Origin: Pseudomonas sp. CCI4.2
GTDB taxonomy: Bacteria > Pseudomonadota > Gammaproteobacteria > Pseudomonadales > Pseudomonadaceae
DNA: 64,000 nt
Direction: 5' to 3'
Assembly (NCBI RefSeq): GCF_034350045.1
Contig: NZ_CP133781.1
Coordinates: forward strand, 5,072,501 to 5,136,500
The position numbers were made by a program, and so were the translations under genes. Below are positions 1 through 9,343 of the stretch, piece by piece; within the stretch, counting starts at the first letter, position 1, and every line of letters begins with the position of its first letter. The notes under the pieces were generated by a model. That model saw only the letters and a program-made list of their open reading frames with translations, did not search any database and was not told the DNA's origin.

Positions 1-993
1 CTGTTCAAGACCCTGCTGCAGCGACCAGCGTGGATGCCAAGCTAACAACTGGTGAGCGCGACTGCTGTCGAGGCGTAACAGAGCGGCCTCATGCAAATCG
101 CTGGGTTCGATACGCAGTCCGGGCGCTAGCGGCCAGCGTTGAGCGAGCTGATCCACCACCTCGCCGACGCTGCACATATCGCTCTCGCTTGGACCAAAAT
201 TCCAGGGGCCGCCAAATTCCGGGCCTTTTTCATACAGCGCAGCAGCCAATTGCAAGTAGCCCGCCAAGGGTTCCAAGGCGTGTTGCCAAGGCCTGACAGC
301 CTGTGGATAACGCAACGTGACCGGTTCGCCCGCTGACCAGGCTTTAAGTACGTCAGGGATTAAACGCTCAGGCGCGAAATCGCCACCGCCGAGCACATTG
401 CCGGCTCGCGCGGTGGCTAACGCCAGACCATGTTCGGCGTAGCGATCAGCAGCGAAGAATGACGCAGCATAGGATTGAGCCAACAGCTCACAACAGGCTT
501 TGCTGCTGCTGTAAGGATCATGCCCACCCAGCGCTTCACTCTCGCGGTACGGCCACAGCCATTCTTTGTTGGCGTAAACCTTATCGGTGGTCACTAACAC
601 GCAGGCCCGGACACAGCCTACCTGACGAATAGCCTCAAGCAGGTTAAGGGTGCCCATCACGTTGCTGGAATAAGTGCCTAACGGGTCACGATAGCCTTCG
701 CGCACCAGCGGTTGGGCCGCGAGGTGCAACACAATCTCGGGCTCGACATCCGTCATCACTTCCAGCAACGCGCCCAAGTCACGCAAGTCGCCGCGCTGAT
801 CGTTTAAGCCAACGCCCACCTGCGCAAGCGCATACAAATTCGGCTCGGTCGAAGGATCCAATGCAAAGCCGGTGACATTAGCACCCAGGCTCTTTAACCA
901 GAGCGCTAACCAGCTGCCTTTAAAGCCAGTGTGACCGGTGAGCAGAACCCGCTTACCACGCCAGAATTCTGGGCTCAGTCCCACTGCTTCCAT
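1..993 (-). CDS. rfbG: CDP-glucose 4,6-dehydratase, 3' part missing
   Basis: The frame starts at ATG 993-991 and runs off the left edge, so only the N-terminal ~330 residues are present. It encodes a short-chain dehydratase that turns CDP-glucose into CDP-4-keto-6-deoxyglucose, the entry step to CDP-linked 3,6-dideoxy and related sugars. A Rossmann motif GHTGFKGSW lies at about residues 18-26; the family TTDKVY stretch and a YSSSKACCE segment carrying the catalytic Tyr-x-x-x-Lys follow. The start overlaps the end of rfbF by 19 bases, which implies translational coupling. The rfbF-rfbG pair makes the substrate for a deoxysugar. Because it sits downstream of flgL next to a giant glycosyltransferase, the product probably decorates flagellin, though an O-antigen role is possible. 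Confidence 0.9.
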   Translation of the reverse strand, partial: MEAVGLSPEFWRGKRVLLTGHTGFKGSWLALWLKSLGANVTGFALDPSTEPNLYALAQVGVGLNDQRGDLRDLGALLEVMTDVEPEIVLHLAAQPLVREGYRDPLGTYSSNVMGTLNLLEAIRQVGCVRACVLVTTDKVYANKEWLWPYRESEALGGHDPYSSSKACCELLAQSYAASFFAADRYAEHGLALATARAGNVLGGGDFAPERLIPDVLKAWSAGEPVTLRYPQAVRPWQHALEPLAGYLQLAAALYEKGPEFGGPWNFGPSESDMCSVGEVVDQLAQRWPLAPGLRIEPSDLHEAALLRLDSSRAHQLLAWHPRWSLQQGLEQ

Positions 994-1748
994 GGGGCCT
1001 CCCCTTTTTGCCACAGCTCTTCGAGATGATTCTTGTCGCGCAAGGTATCCATGGGTTGCCAAAAACCATCATGTTGGAACGCCATTAGATGGCCGCCAGC
1101 CGCGAGGTCTGCCAAAGGCTCAGCTTCCCACGGGGTTAAGTCGCTTTTAATGAAAGGCAAAACTTTTGGCGAAAGCACAAAAAAGCCACCGTTGATCCAA
1201 CCGCCATCGCCTCGGGGCTTTTCAGTAAAACCCTGTACCGAATTGCCCAGGCGATCCAGGGCGCCATAACGTCCTGGCGGTTGCACTGCGGTCACGGTCG
1301 CTAATTTGCCGTGAGACAGATGAAAATCCACCAACGCGCCGATATTCAGATCCGAGACGCCATCACCGTAGGTAAAACAAAAGGCTTCTTCGTTCTCAAT
1401 ATGACTGGCAGCTCTTCGCAGACGGCCACCGGTCTGAGTGTCTTCACCGGTATCCACCAGTGTGACCCGCCACGGCTCGCTATAATTCTGGTGCACGTCC
1501 ATGCGGTTGGCGACCATGTCGAACGTGACGTCCGAGGTGTGCAGAAAGTAGTTGGCGAAGAAGTCCTTAATCGCGTAACCCTTGTAGCCGAGGCAGATGA
1601 TGAAGTCGTTGATACCGTGAGCCGAGTACTGTTTCATGATGTGCCAAAGAATTGGCTTACCACCAATTTCGATCATCGGTTTGGGCTTGAGATGCGACTC
1701 TTCACTGATTCGTGTACCCAGACCGCCCGCCAGAATTACTGCCTTCAT
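975..1748 (-). CDS. rfbF: Glucose-1-phosphate cytidylyltransferase
   Basis: A 257-residue nucleotidyltransferase, normal length for the family, that makes CDP-glucose from glucose-1-phosphate and CTP. The N-terminus has the nucleotide-binding signature LAGGLGTR, followed by KPKPMIEIGGKP, both diagnostic of RfbF-type sugar-phosphate nucleotidyltransferases. A purine-rich AGAGAGAGCAGG stretch precedes the ATG. It is directly upstream of, and overlaps, rfbG. About 200 bases without an obvious gene separate it from the preceding glycosyltransferase. Confidence 0.93.
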   Translation of the reverse strand: MKAVILAGGLGTRISEESHLKPKPMIEIGGKPILWHIMKQYSAHGINDFIICLGYKGYAIKDFFANYFLHTSDVTFDMVANRMDVHQNYSEPWRVTLVDTGEDTQTGGRLRRAASHIENEEAFCFTYGDGVSDLNIGALVDFHLSHGKLATVTAVQPPGRYGALDRLGNSVQGFTEKPRGDGGWINGGFFVLSPKVLPFIKSDLTPWEAEPLADLAAGGHLMAFQHDGFWQPMDTLRDKNHLEELWQKGEAPWKQWD

Positions 1749-1948
1749 CCTGCTCTCTCTTGTTCCATTAACGGTTCAGCCAAGCGGTATAGGCTTCGCA
1801 GACCGTATGAATGTACCGTCTGCTACCTGATGCGCAACGTTCGCTGCTGCGCCGGGACTAAACAATTTATGGCACATGAGGGAGATTTAGCAGGAAGCAT
1901 GCCAGCTCAGATTGCCCGAGCTGACCTGCATTTTATAAAAAATCGACG

Positions 1949-4900
1949 TTAATCTGCCAACCAGCCGGTAACCCACTGCTGCAAATTGTTGTCGCGCAGC
2001 ATGTAGTCGCGCAGAACGACCTCACGTAGGTCATCGCCCATTCGGTAGCTGGCCTCGGGATCGGCCAAGTGCATGCGGATGGCCTGCAGCCACTCATCGG
2101 TCGTATTTGTCAAAATGCGCGTACATGGCATGTATCCCTCATACGCCTTGGTGTTGGTACAAATGACCGGGAAACCGCACGCGCCATATTCCAACAACCG
2201 AAGATTGCTCTTACAGTCATTGAAAATATGAAACTCCAGCGGTGCCAGCGCAAGATCCAGGTTCAAACTTGCCAACTTCGCTGGGTACTGGTCCATACCA
2301 ACGACCGGATGAAACTCGTGCAGGTAGGGGCGTAGCGCCTTTGGACACATACCAAAAAACACCCACTCAACTTCATCCGCCAACTCGCGAATAACATCGG
2401 CAATGATCTCAAGATCGCCGGTGTGGCTGGTGCCACCGCCCCAGCCAATCCGGGGCTTTGTTGATGTTTGGCGAGCACCGCGAAGATTACTCCACAACCG
2501 AGTAGCCAGCATATTGGGCACGACCCTGATGTCAGAGTGCATACTCGAAAGAACATCGCCCAACGCTGCAGTAGACACGACTACCCGATCACAAAGGGCA
2601 ATACCTTGACGGATCACTTCAGTCATCACATCGGCCGAGGGAGAGTTGCGCATATGTCCGTTCTTCTTCGGGACCTCGATGACGTTATCATCAAGCTCAT
2701 AAATGCGCCGCGTGTTGAAATGCTTCTTCATCGAGCCGATTTGCAGAACGCCGCCCTGAAAATACCGTCCTTGAAACACCGCAACATCAGGCGCTCGACG
2801 TTGGATTTCTGCCAAGGTGGGCCATTCATAAGCTATTTGCCCAACGACCCTGCCTACCGCTTCGAGCTGAAAAAAAGGTTCGCTCATGCGGTAGTGCCCA
2901 ACAGCCGAAGAGTTAATTGGCAAAATTAATAGTTCAGGCAATGACGTGGATGAGAATGGACTCCAGCCAGTTTTCATGCAGGATTCCAATCGATAGCTGC
3001 AACCGTTCATTGCAAAATTCTGATTGTAGGCCGGGTCATGTGCAATTAACGCTAACCGATGTTCAAGAAAGGCGTCCTGCTGTAGCGCCCTACGTTGAGC
3101 TTGCGCCTCAGTCGAACCCACCACACGTCGACTACCAATAGCCAGTTGCACCTCAGGGGTCCAAACCACTAAAAACCCCGCGTCGCGTACTCGCAGGCAT
3201 AAATCGATTTCGTCGAACCCTTCACTGAACTCAACGTCGTCTAATCCGCCAATGCTGACGAAGAGACTCCGGCGTACTATCAAGCAATAAGAGCCTACCG
3301 CACTTAAATTCTGTGGCACCTGCAATCGATGCATATAGCCGTTGGCATTCTTGTTTTCGCCGTAAAACTGATAACCCGCGCTCCCGTCCAGCCCGAGAAT
3401 GATACCCGCCTGCAAAACCAGACCTTGCGGGTTGAAGACTTTGGGGCCAACCACACCTACCTCAGGACGTTGCGCATGGCTCAGCAGGCCATCCAACCAT
3501 TCGGCTTGAGTGATAACGATGTAGGTGCTGAGAATCAATAAATAGTCGCCCCGCGCATGCGCGGCGCCGAAGTTACGTAGCGTGGGCACGCTAGCAGGCT
3601 CTGAGTGCTCAAGAACGCGTAACTTGTCCGAGTTCATCTGCGCTATGCCACTTAGCCAGTCACGGGCTTCAACGGATATGCTGCCGCTGTCGACAATCAA
3701 CACTTCGAAATGGGGATAGGCTGTTTTTTCCAAGAGCGATTCGATACAACGCTGCAAGGCTATCAACTGATCCGTATGAAGGATAATAATCGATACCAGC
3801 GGACGCTCGGCGTGCAGGTAAGTGATTTTGTTGACCGCTGTCTCAACGTTGGGCTGGATGCTGTAGGCGATACCCGAACGCTGCAAATGAGCACCCACAA
3901 CACGGGCATTTTGCTCAACAACCGATGCCGACGATAACCATTGAGCAAAGGTTAACTGCGACTCCAGTACGATATCCGCAATATGATGTACCGCCCTTTC
4001 ACCATGACACTCATACACACGCCATAACAGGTCGTGCGGCGCCAACTCGCCATGGTTTGAATCAAAACCACCCAGCGCTAAGTAGCTTTCGCGATCAAAG
4101 GCCAAACACCGGCCTACAAAAGGATAGCTGCGGAACAAATCGAGATTGAAGTCAGGCTTGAATACGGGCTCTGCCGACTCGCCGCTGTGCAAGGCACCTT
4201 CATCCGTATAAATGCACTTTATGGCCTCATTATTGACCACCCGGTCGGCCAACATTAACAGCGCAGACTCCACCAAGCGATCACCCGCCCGAAGCAGGTA
4301 GAACCATTCGGCGCCGTTGAGTTGCGTCAACAACTCATTGACCTGAGCAATCCAATCGTCCTGCAACGGTAGCGTAAATACGTTGCCCTTTAGAGAGGTT
4401 TCGGTACAGCCCGCAGATAAAACGATCACTAAATCCGGAGCATAAAGCTGCGTTGCAATACTGTGCGAGGTAATCGCCAGACTGGCACGACTGCCTTTGT
4501 CATCAATGATGACAGGAACAATTTTGGGTTGTTTTGGCCAATGCGACAGTGTGACCGGCAGCATGTTCTTCTGCCCTGCGGATATAACTTTGTACGCCAG
4601 CCATTCAGCATAAAACTCTGAAAAATTTTCACTGTAGCTCCCTACTTTCCCCTGCATGCTCCCCACTCGATTGCCCAAGGAACGACTTGTACCCAATTCG
4701 GACCAGACAATTGGCACCGCGTTCGCAGCAGCCAAGGGTACAAAACGGACGTATCCTGAGGCTGGCGGCAATTCGCCGCTACGCGCTTCCAACATCGCTA
4801 TAGCCAGTGGAATTTCGTCAACCATCGCATCAATCATTAACTGCTGGTGGCTTAAACGATCATGATGAAGCCGCTCAATTATTAAAACGTCACACAGTGC

Positions 4901-5533
4901 CACCATATTGCCGCGACGCAACAAGCAGCTGTACAACATCATGTCGAGTAATGCGACGAATTGGTTCCCTTCTGCCAATAAAGGCAGATATTCCTGTACT
5001 ACCGAACACCGCATCAGCGCACTGCTCAGACCACCTACAAAATTATTCGGATAGAGCTCAAAGATACCAAGTACGTCCCCGCCTTTTAATACGCTATTCA
5101 CGTGACAGAGCGCAATATTACCGATGCGATCCGGCAGTTGGACGTCGTCGGCATCCCAAAAATAACGCTGACCAATCACCAGATTAATATCTTTGTAGTC
5201 AGTAAAGCCCTTTACCTGCGATTCAAGACACAACGGAAACAACTGATCGTCATCGCACAGAAACTTAATGAACTCGCCTTGGGCTTCACTCAGGCAGTTG
5301 AGCAAATTACCAACAAACCCCAAACGCTGCGGGTTTTTGATATAGCGAACTGGCACCGCGCTGAATTCGGCAAACGAATCAACAACCTCTTTGATCCCTT
5401 CCGTACGGCAATCGTCACAAATCACAATCTCATAATTTGTGTATGTCTGATTCAACGCACTGTGCAATGTCCGCTGAAAAAACCGTGGGTTATAGGCGGG
5501 GATCACAATACTGACGAGGGGAAGTGGATTCAC
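1949..5533 (-). CDS. Giant multidomain glycosyltransferase (GT2-GT2-like-GT2-GT-B), probable flagellin glycosylation
   Basis: A 1,194-residue protein with four parts. Residues ~5-230 are a GT2 domain (SIVIPAYNP; FLCDDDQLF with an intact Asp triad). Residues ~330-560 are a second GT-A-like module. Residues ~575-830 are a third GT2-type module (PLVSIIILHT, IVDSGS). Residues ~850-1194 are a GT-B domain with GWGGGTSHTGD near residue 1030 and an SNLRLLEYGACGFPV acceptor-side motif. In the third module the position where GT2 enzymes carry Asn-Asp/DxD reads ILSTYI, so that site is probably inactive. The gene starts 115 bases after the flgL stop, where Pseudomonas carries flagellin glycosyltransferases. 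It is clearly related to the protein at 30762-34292. The acceptor and sugar are unknown; a role on flagellin is inferred from position. Confidence 0.8.
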   Translation of the reverse strand: MNPLPLVSIVIPAYNPRFFQRTLHSALNQTYTNYEIVICDDCRTEGIKEVVDSFAEFSAVPVRYIKNPQRLGFVGNLLNCLSEAQGEFIKFLCDDDQLFPLCLESQVKGFTDYKDINLVIGQRYFWDADDVQLPDRIGNIALCHVNSVLKGGDVLGIFELYPNNFVGGLSSALMRCSVVQEYLPLLAEGNQFVALLDMMLYSCLLRRGNMVALCDVLIIERLHHDRLSHQQLMIDAMVDEIPLAIAMLEARSGELPPASGYVRFVPLAAANAVPIVWSELGTSRSLGNRVGSMQGKVGSYSENFSEFYAEWLAYKVISAGQKNMLPVTLSHWPKQPKIVPVIIDDKGSRASLAITSHSIATQLYAPDLVIVLSAGCTETSLKGNVFTLPLQDDWIAQVNELLTQLNGAEWFYLLRAGDRLVESALLMLADRVVNNEAIKCIYTDEGALHSGESAEPVFKPDFNLDLFRSYPFVGRCLAFDRESYLALGGFDSNHGELAPHDLLWRVYECHGERAVHHIADIVLESQLTFAQWLSSASVVEQNARVVGAHLQRSGIAYSIQPNVETAVNKITYLHAERPLVSIIILHTDQLIALQRCIESLLEKTAYPHFEVLIVDSGSISVEARDWLSGIAQMNSDKLRVLEHSEPASVPTLRNFGAAHARGDYLLILSTYIVITQAEWLDGLLSHAQRPEVGVVGPKVFNPQGLVLQAGIILGLDGSAGYQFYGENKNANGYMHRLQVPQNLSAVGSYCLIVRRSLFVSIGGLDDVEFSEGFDEIDLCLRVRDAGFLVVWTPEVQLAIGSRRVVGSTEAQAQRRALQQDAFLEHRLALIAHDPAYNQNFAMNGCSYRLESCMKTGWSPFSSTSLPELLILPINSSAVGHYRMSEPFFQLEAVGRVVGQIAYEWPTLAEIQRRAPDVAVFQGRYFQGGVLQIGSMKKHFNTRRIYELDDNVIEVPKKNGHMRNSPSADVMTEVIRQGIALCDRVVVSTAALGDVLSSMHSDIRVVPNMLATRLWSNLRGARQTSTKPRIGWGGGTSHTGDLEIIADVIRELADEVEWVFFGMCPKALRPYLHEFHPVVGMDQYPAKLASLNLDLALAPLEFHIFNDCKSNLRLLEYGACGFPVICTNTKAYEGYMPCTRILTNTTDEWLQAIRMHLADPEASYRMGDDLREVVLRDYMLRDNNLQQWVTGWLAD

Positions 5534-5648
5534 GGCGAGAACTCATAAGCGGTGGGCGGCGGGCGCTGCGCTCGACCAGCGAGCGCCCTGAACCAGTAGA
5601 TAATCATGACCGCCGTTAGTAGCCGGTCGTAACGTCGAACGAGCGTTT

Positions 5649-7265
5649 TTAGACTTTGTTGAACAGACCCAACTGTGAGATTTTGCTGAAGGCGAGCTGT
5701 GCAGCCGACAACATGGTGGTCTGCAACGTCAAGCGGGTGTAGGCCTCGACCGGATCCGAGTCGCGAATCACGCCTTGGGCGACGGTGTTGCCAATGACCA
5801 AGGTGTCGTTGGTAGCACCTTGGTTGATGATGATTTTTTGCCGTGCACCGGAGTTACTAATGGCGCTTTGGACCAAGGTGTTGGCTTTATCCAAGTTACC
5901 GATGGCCGCATCCATGGATGCAGCCAGTTTCTGCTGGGCAACCGGGTTGCCGTCAGACGGTGCAGCCAATGCAGCCGCAGCGGCCGCCAAGGTGTTCAGT
6001 ACGTTTTGCGACTGGTGGGTATTGGCCTGAACCGAGAAGGTATCAGACGCCGCTGGCGTACCGCTGAGGCTGAAGGTAATACCGGCCGCCGTGGCCGTGG
6101 TAATTGATGGGGTGCCCGAGGTGTTTACGGTACCGCTGGATACCGCCTTGCTGGTGGATGTAATAGGCGCGGCATACAAATCAAACTGGGTGGGACTGGT
6201 GAATTTCAGGACCGCTCCGCCCGGTGGGAAGCTGCTGTTATAGGCGGTGGCATCGGTCTCGGCAGCACTGGTGATGACCGTAGTCGAGGCATTGCCGGGG
6301 CTGCGCGACGTTGAAAAAGTGTCGGGGGTTGCGGCCAGTTGGAACGTGTGTCCCGCGACTGCGGCGTCGGCTACTTGCGTTGCCGTCTGCGTTCCCGTCG
6401 CCGTTTTGTCGGCAGTGCTCAGGTTGGTATTCAGGCTAATTTCAAGCCCACGAAACCCGATGGTCTGGGTGGTCGTGCCCGTGGAGCTAAACGTGCCGTT
6501 TCCGCTGGATGCCGACGTAACGTTTAGGCCTGTACTGTCAGTAATCTTGTACGTGGTGCTGCTGAGAAAACTGACTGTGTAGGGCTGACCACTGGCGAAC
6601 GCAGAGTTAAACGTTACGCTGTTCGTCACCTGACCAGCAGACAGATTTATCCGCCCGTCATCGGTAGTCGGTGAAGTCATGGTCGTGGACGTACGGGCGG
6701 TATTGGTAGCTTGTTCAAACGCGTCCCAACCGGTGGTGTTGGTGGCAATCGACAAGCCGTTGCCGATCGGCACGCTGCTCGAGGTCTGGTCACCGTTGTA
6801 GCTGTACGTTCCGTCTGAGTTCTGCGAATAAGGCGGTGTCGACGACTTGGAACCGGAAAATATGTACTGACCGTTGGCATCTTGGCTGTTCATCAGCGAC
6901 AAGACTTGCGCCTGGATCTGGGTTAACTCTTCAGAGTTGGCTAGACGGTCCTTATCGGTGTTCGTGCCGTTAGCACCGCCGACTACCAATTCCTGTGCCC
7001 GCCCCAACGCGGTTTGGATACCGGTCATTGCCGACTGCGCCTGGGTCATCGTCGCGTTGGCCGCTGTCATGTTCGAGGAGTATTGACCGAGCAGAGAACT
7101 TTGTTGCCCCAGTTGCAGCAAACGCGTCGCGCCGTCCGGATCATCAGCGGCGGTATTAAGCTTGATCTGACTGCTGACTTCCTGGCCAGTGGACAGCGTG
7201 TTGCTGTAGATGCGCTGATAGTTGGCCGCACTCGCGTCGAAAAACTGACCTGTAGAAATACGCAT
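5649..7265 (-). CDS. flgL: Flagellar hook-filament junction protein FlgL (HAP3)
   Basis: Last gene of the flgFGHIJKL operon. The 538-residue product has the conserved flagellin-like N-terminus (MRISTGQFFD, then an NTAADDPDGA segment) and a C-terminal coiled-coil segment ending ISQLGLFNKV. FlgL links hook to filament together with FlgK and is secreted by the flagellar type III system. At 538 residues it is longer than the ~300-residue enteric protein; the extra ~200 residues are a Thr/Ser/Gly-rich central part that would be surface exposed. Thirteen bases separate it from flgK. Confidence 0.95.
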   Translation of the reverse strand: MRISTGQFFDASAANYQRIYSNTLSTGQEVSSQIKLNTAADDPDGATRLLQLGQQSSLLGQYSSNMTAANATMTQAQSAMTGIQTALGRAQELVVGGANGTNTDKDRLANSEELTQIQAQVLSLMNSQDANGQYIFSGSKSSTPPYSQNSDGTYSYNGDQTSSSVPIGNGLSIATNTTGWDAFEQATNTARTSTTMTSPTTDDGRINLSAGQVTNSVTFNSAFASGQPYTVSFLSSTTYKITDSTGLNVTSASSGNGTFSSTGTTTQTIGFRGLEISLNTNLSTADKTATGTQTATQVADAAVAGHTFQLAATPDTFSTSRSPGNASTTVITSAAETDATAYNSSFPPGGAVLKFTSPTQFDLYAAPITSTSKAVSSGTVNTSGTPSITTATAAGITFSLSGTPAASDTFSVQANTHQSQNVLNTLAAAAAALAAPSDGNPVAQQKLAASMDAAIGNLDKANTLVQSAISNSGARQKIIINQGATNDTLVIGNTVAQGVIRDSDPVEAYTRLTLQTTMLSAAQLAFSKISQLGLFNKV

Positions 7266-7278
7266 GATTTACGACCCC

Positions 7279-9333
7279 TTAGAGAGCGTTGATCAAAGTG
7301 GTAAACATGTCTTGTGCAGTCTTGATGATCTGCGACGAGGCGGTGTAGTACTGCTGATACTTGACCAGGTTGGCGGTTTCTTCGTCGAGGTTGACACCCG
7401 ACACCGAATCCCGAGCGGCCTTGGCTTGGGTCACGATGGCCGTGGTCGCGGCGTTGTCGCTTTTGGCCTGGGCCGCTTGCGCGCCCACGGTGCCTACCAG
7501 CTTGCCGTAGGCGTCAGAAAGACTGATACCGGTGCTGGTGCCCGAGACACCTATCGTTGGTGCCGACTGCAAGGCCGAGGTCGCTGAAGCGTTGCGGTTA
7601 TCGGAAGACCCCGCTGCCGTCATTGACAGGCTGTAGCTGTCGTTAGCGGTAGGTGTTCCGGAAATAGTCATCTGAACGGTGAAGGTCTTCTGTACCGGCG
7701 ACGCACCGGTCGTGTTGATCGCATTGCCGCTGGCATCGACCATCGGCACCTTCAGGTTCAAGGTGTTGGATTGGCCTGGGACGATAGTGCCGCTGCCAAT
7801 CGACGTGCCTTGGGCGTTGAACATCGTGTAGCTCTGGGAACCACTAGTCGCGGCACCGAAAACCAACTTGATGGGTGTCGAATTGGTAATGCCCGTGCGC
7901 AGATCCGCGCTGCTAGAAGCGTCGTAAATATCGATCGGGGTGGTGATGGTCGGTTGTTGCGAAATCGTCGTGCTGCCCTTGTTGCTGGCGCCCGCCGAGG
8001 CGGATATGGGCGCTGCAGCCGCCAGGGCGTTGGGGTCGGTCATGGTCGTGGTTATGTTACCCGCAGCGTTACGGGTTGGCGTGACTTTGAAGCTATCGCC
8101 GGCACTGAACGCCCCACCATTTTTCGCGATGGAAAAACCATCGATAACGGGTGTCGGTGTGGTCGCAAGGTCGTACGCGCCCATGTCCGTGCCGTCCGGC
8201 AGACGCTTGACGTCGTAAGCGGTGGCGCTGGTAAAGGTGACTTGATAATCACTGGCGGTAATCTTACTGGTGTCGGCGATGGTGACATCCAGGTTGCCCG
8301 ACCCGGCACTGTTGCCCATAGAAGCAATACTGCGCTGGCTGACCTGAGTGGCCGTGTTGATGCTGCTGAACAGATTGGAGCCAAATGCGCCGTTTAGGTC
8401 GACGCCTTGATTCAACTGGCTGTTGATTTGATCCGATACGGTCAACGCAACGCGCCCCAGCTCGTTGGTCGCTGGCGCCAGCACATCGCTGCGGTAACGC
8501 AACAGGCCGCCAATGCTGCCGCCGGTCACTACCGAGGTCACGTCTGTACTACTTTGTCCGTAGCTTACCGATAGGTTGTATTGGCTCGGGTCACTGCTGC
8601 TCGGGCCTGCGGACAAAGTATTGACGCTGGTGCCACTGACCAAGGTCTGGCCGGTACCAATGGTGATGTCGTAGCTGCCATTGTTGTCGATGACTTTTGC
8701 GCCCACCAGCATGTTGAGCTGGCGCACCGCTTCGTTGCGCGAGTCGAGCATAGAATTGGGCGTCGAGCCAGTGGCTGACGCTTGGGTAATCTGTTTGTTC
8801 AAATTTGCAATCGACGCCGACAGCGTATTGACCTGCGATGCCAGGGTAGTCAATTGACTATTGATGTCGGTGCTCTGGCTGCTTAGCTGTGCTGAAATCG
8901 AGTTAAAGCGGCTGCTCAGAGAACCTGCGGTGGTGAGCAACTGCGAGCGGGCACCGGCATCGGTGGGGTTCGTCGAGACGGCTTGCAACTGAGTGAAGAA
9001 GGTCGTCAATACGCTGGCGACGCCGGTACTGGAATCGGAGAGCAAGGTATCGGTCGAGCTGACTTGCCCAAGAAACGCCGTGGTGTCAGAGCTCAACGAA
9101 GTACTGGTTTGCAATTGGCTGTCGAGGTAGCTGTTATAGATTCGACGGACGTCCATCAGCGTAGTGCCGGTACCGATATAGCCGTAACCGACGTTCTGCG
9201 GCGCCGAAGCACTGGTAACCACCTGCTGACGCGAATACCCGGCGGTATCGACGTTGGAGATGTTGTTACTGATGGTGTTGAGCGCTGCAGAGTTTGCAGT
9301 CAGCCCCGAAAGCCCAATTGAAATCAGAGACAT
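7279..9333 (-). CDS. flgK: Flagellar hook-associated protein FlgK (HAP1)
   Basis: The 684-residue product fits Pseudomonas FlgK, which is larger than the enteric protein. The N-terminus (LISIGLSGLTANSAALNTI, then NNISNVDTAGYSRQ) is the rod/hook family signature. The C-terminus has the matching helix (VSGVNLDEETANLVKYQQ) that packs against it, and the middle is Ser/Thr-rich. FlgK is the first junction protein assembled on the finished hook and is an export substrate. Eleven bases separate its start from the flgJ stop. Confidence 0.96.
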   Translation of the reverse strand: MSLISIGLSGLTANSAALNTISNNISNVDTAGYSRQQVVTSASAPQNVGYGYIGTGTTLMDVRRIYNSYLDSQLQTSTSLSSDTTAFLGQVSSTDTLLSDSSTGVASVLTTFFTQLQAVSTNPTDAGARSQLLTTAGSLSSRFNSISAQLSSQSTDINSQLTTLASQVNTLSASIANLNKQITQASATGSTPNSMLDSRNEAVRQLNMLVGAKVIDNNGSYDITIGTGQTLVSGTSVNTLSAGPSSSDPSQYNLSVSYGQSSTDVTSVVTGGSIGGLLRYRSDVLAPATNELGRVALTVSDQINSQLNQGVDLNGAFGSNLFSSINTATQVSQRSIASMGNSAGSGNLDVTIADTSKITASDYQVTFTSATAYDVKRLPDGTDMGAYDLATTPTPVIDGFSIAKNGGAFSAGDSFKVTPTRNAAGNITTTMTDPNALAAAAPISASAGASNKGSTTISQQPTITTPIDIYDASSSADLRTGITNSTPIKLVFGAATSGSQSYTMFNAQGTSIGSGTIVPGQSNTLNLKVPMVDASGNAINTTGASPVQKTFTVQMTISGTPTANDSYSLSMTAAGSSDNRNASATSALQSAPTIGVSGTSTGISLSDAYGKLVGTVGAQAAQAKSDNAATTAIVTQAKAARDSVSGVNLDEETANLVKYQQYYTASSQIIKTAQDMFTTLINAL

Positions 9334-9343
9334 GGTTCAAGCC

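Noticed and set aside
1311..1952. 213-residue open frame on the plus strand
   Set aside because: It is antisense to rfbF and has no domain or ribosome site; rfbF is clearly the real gene.
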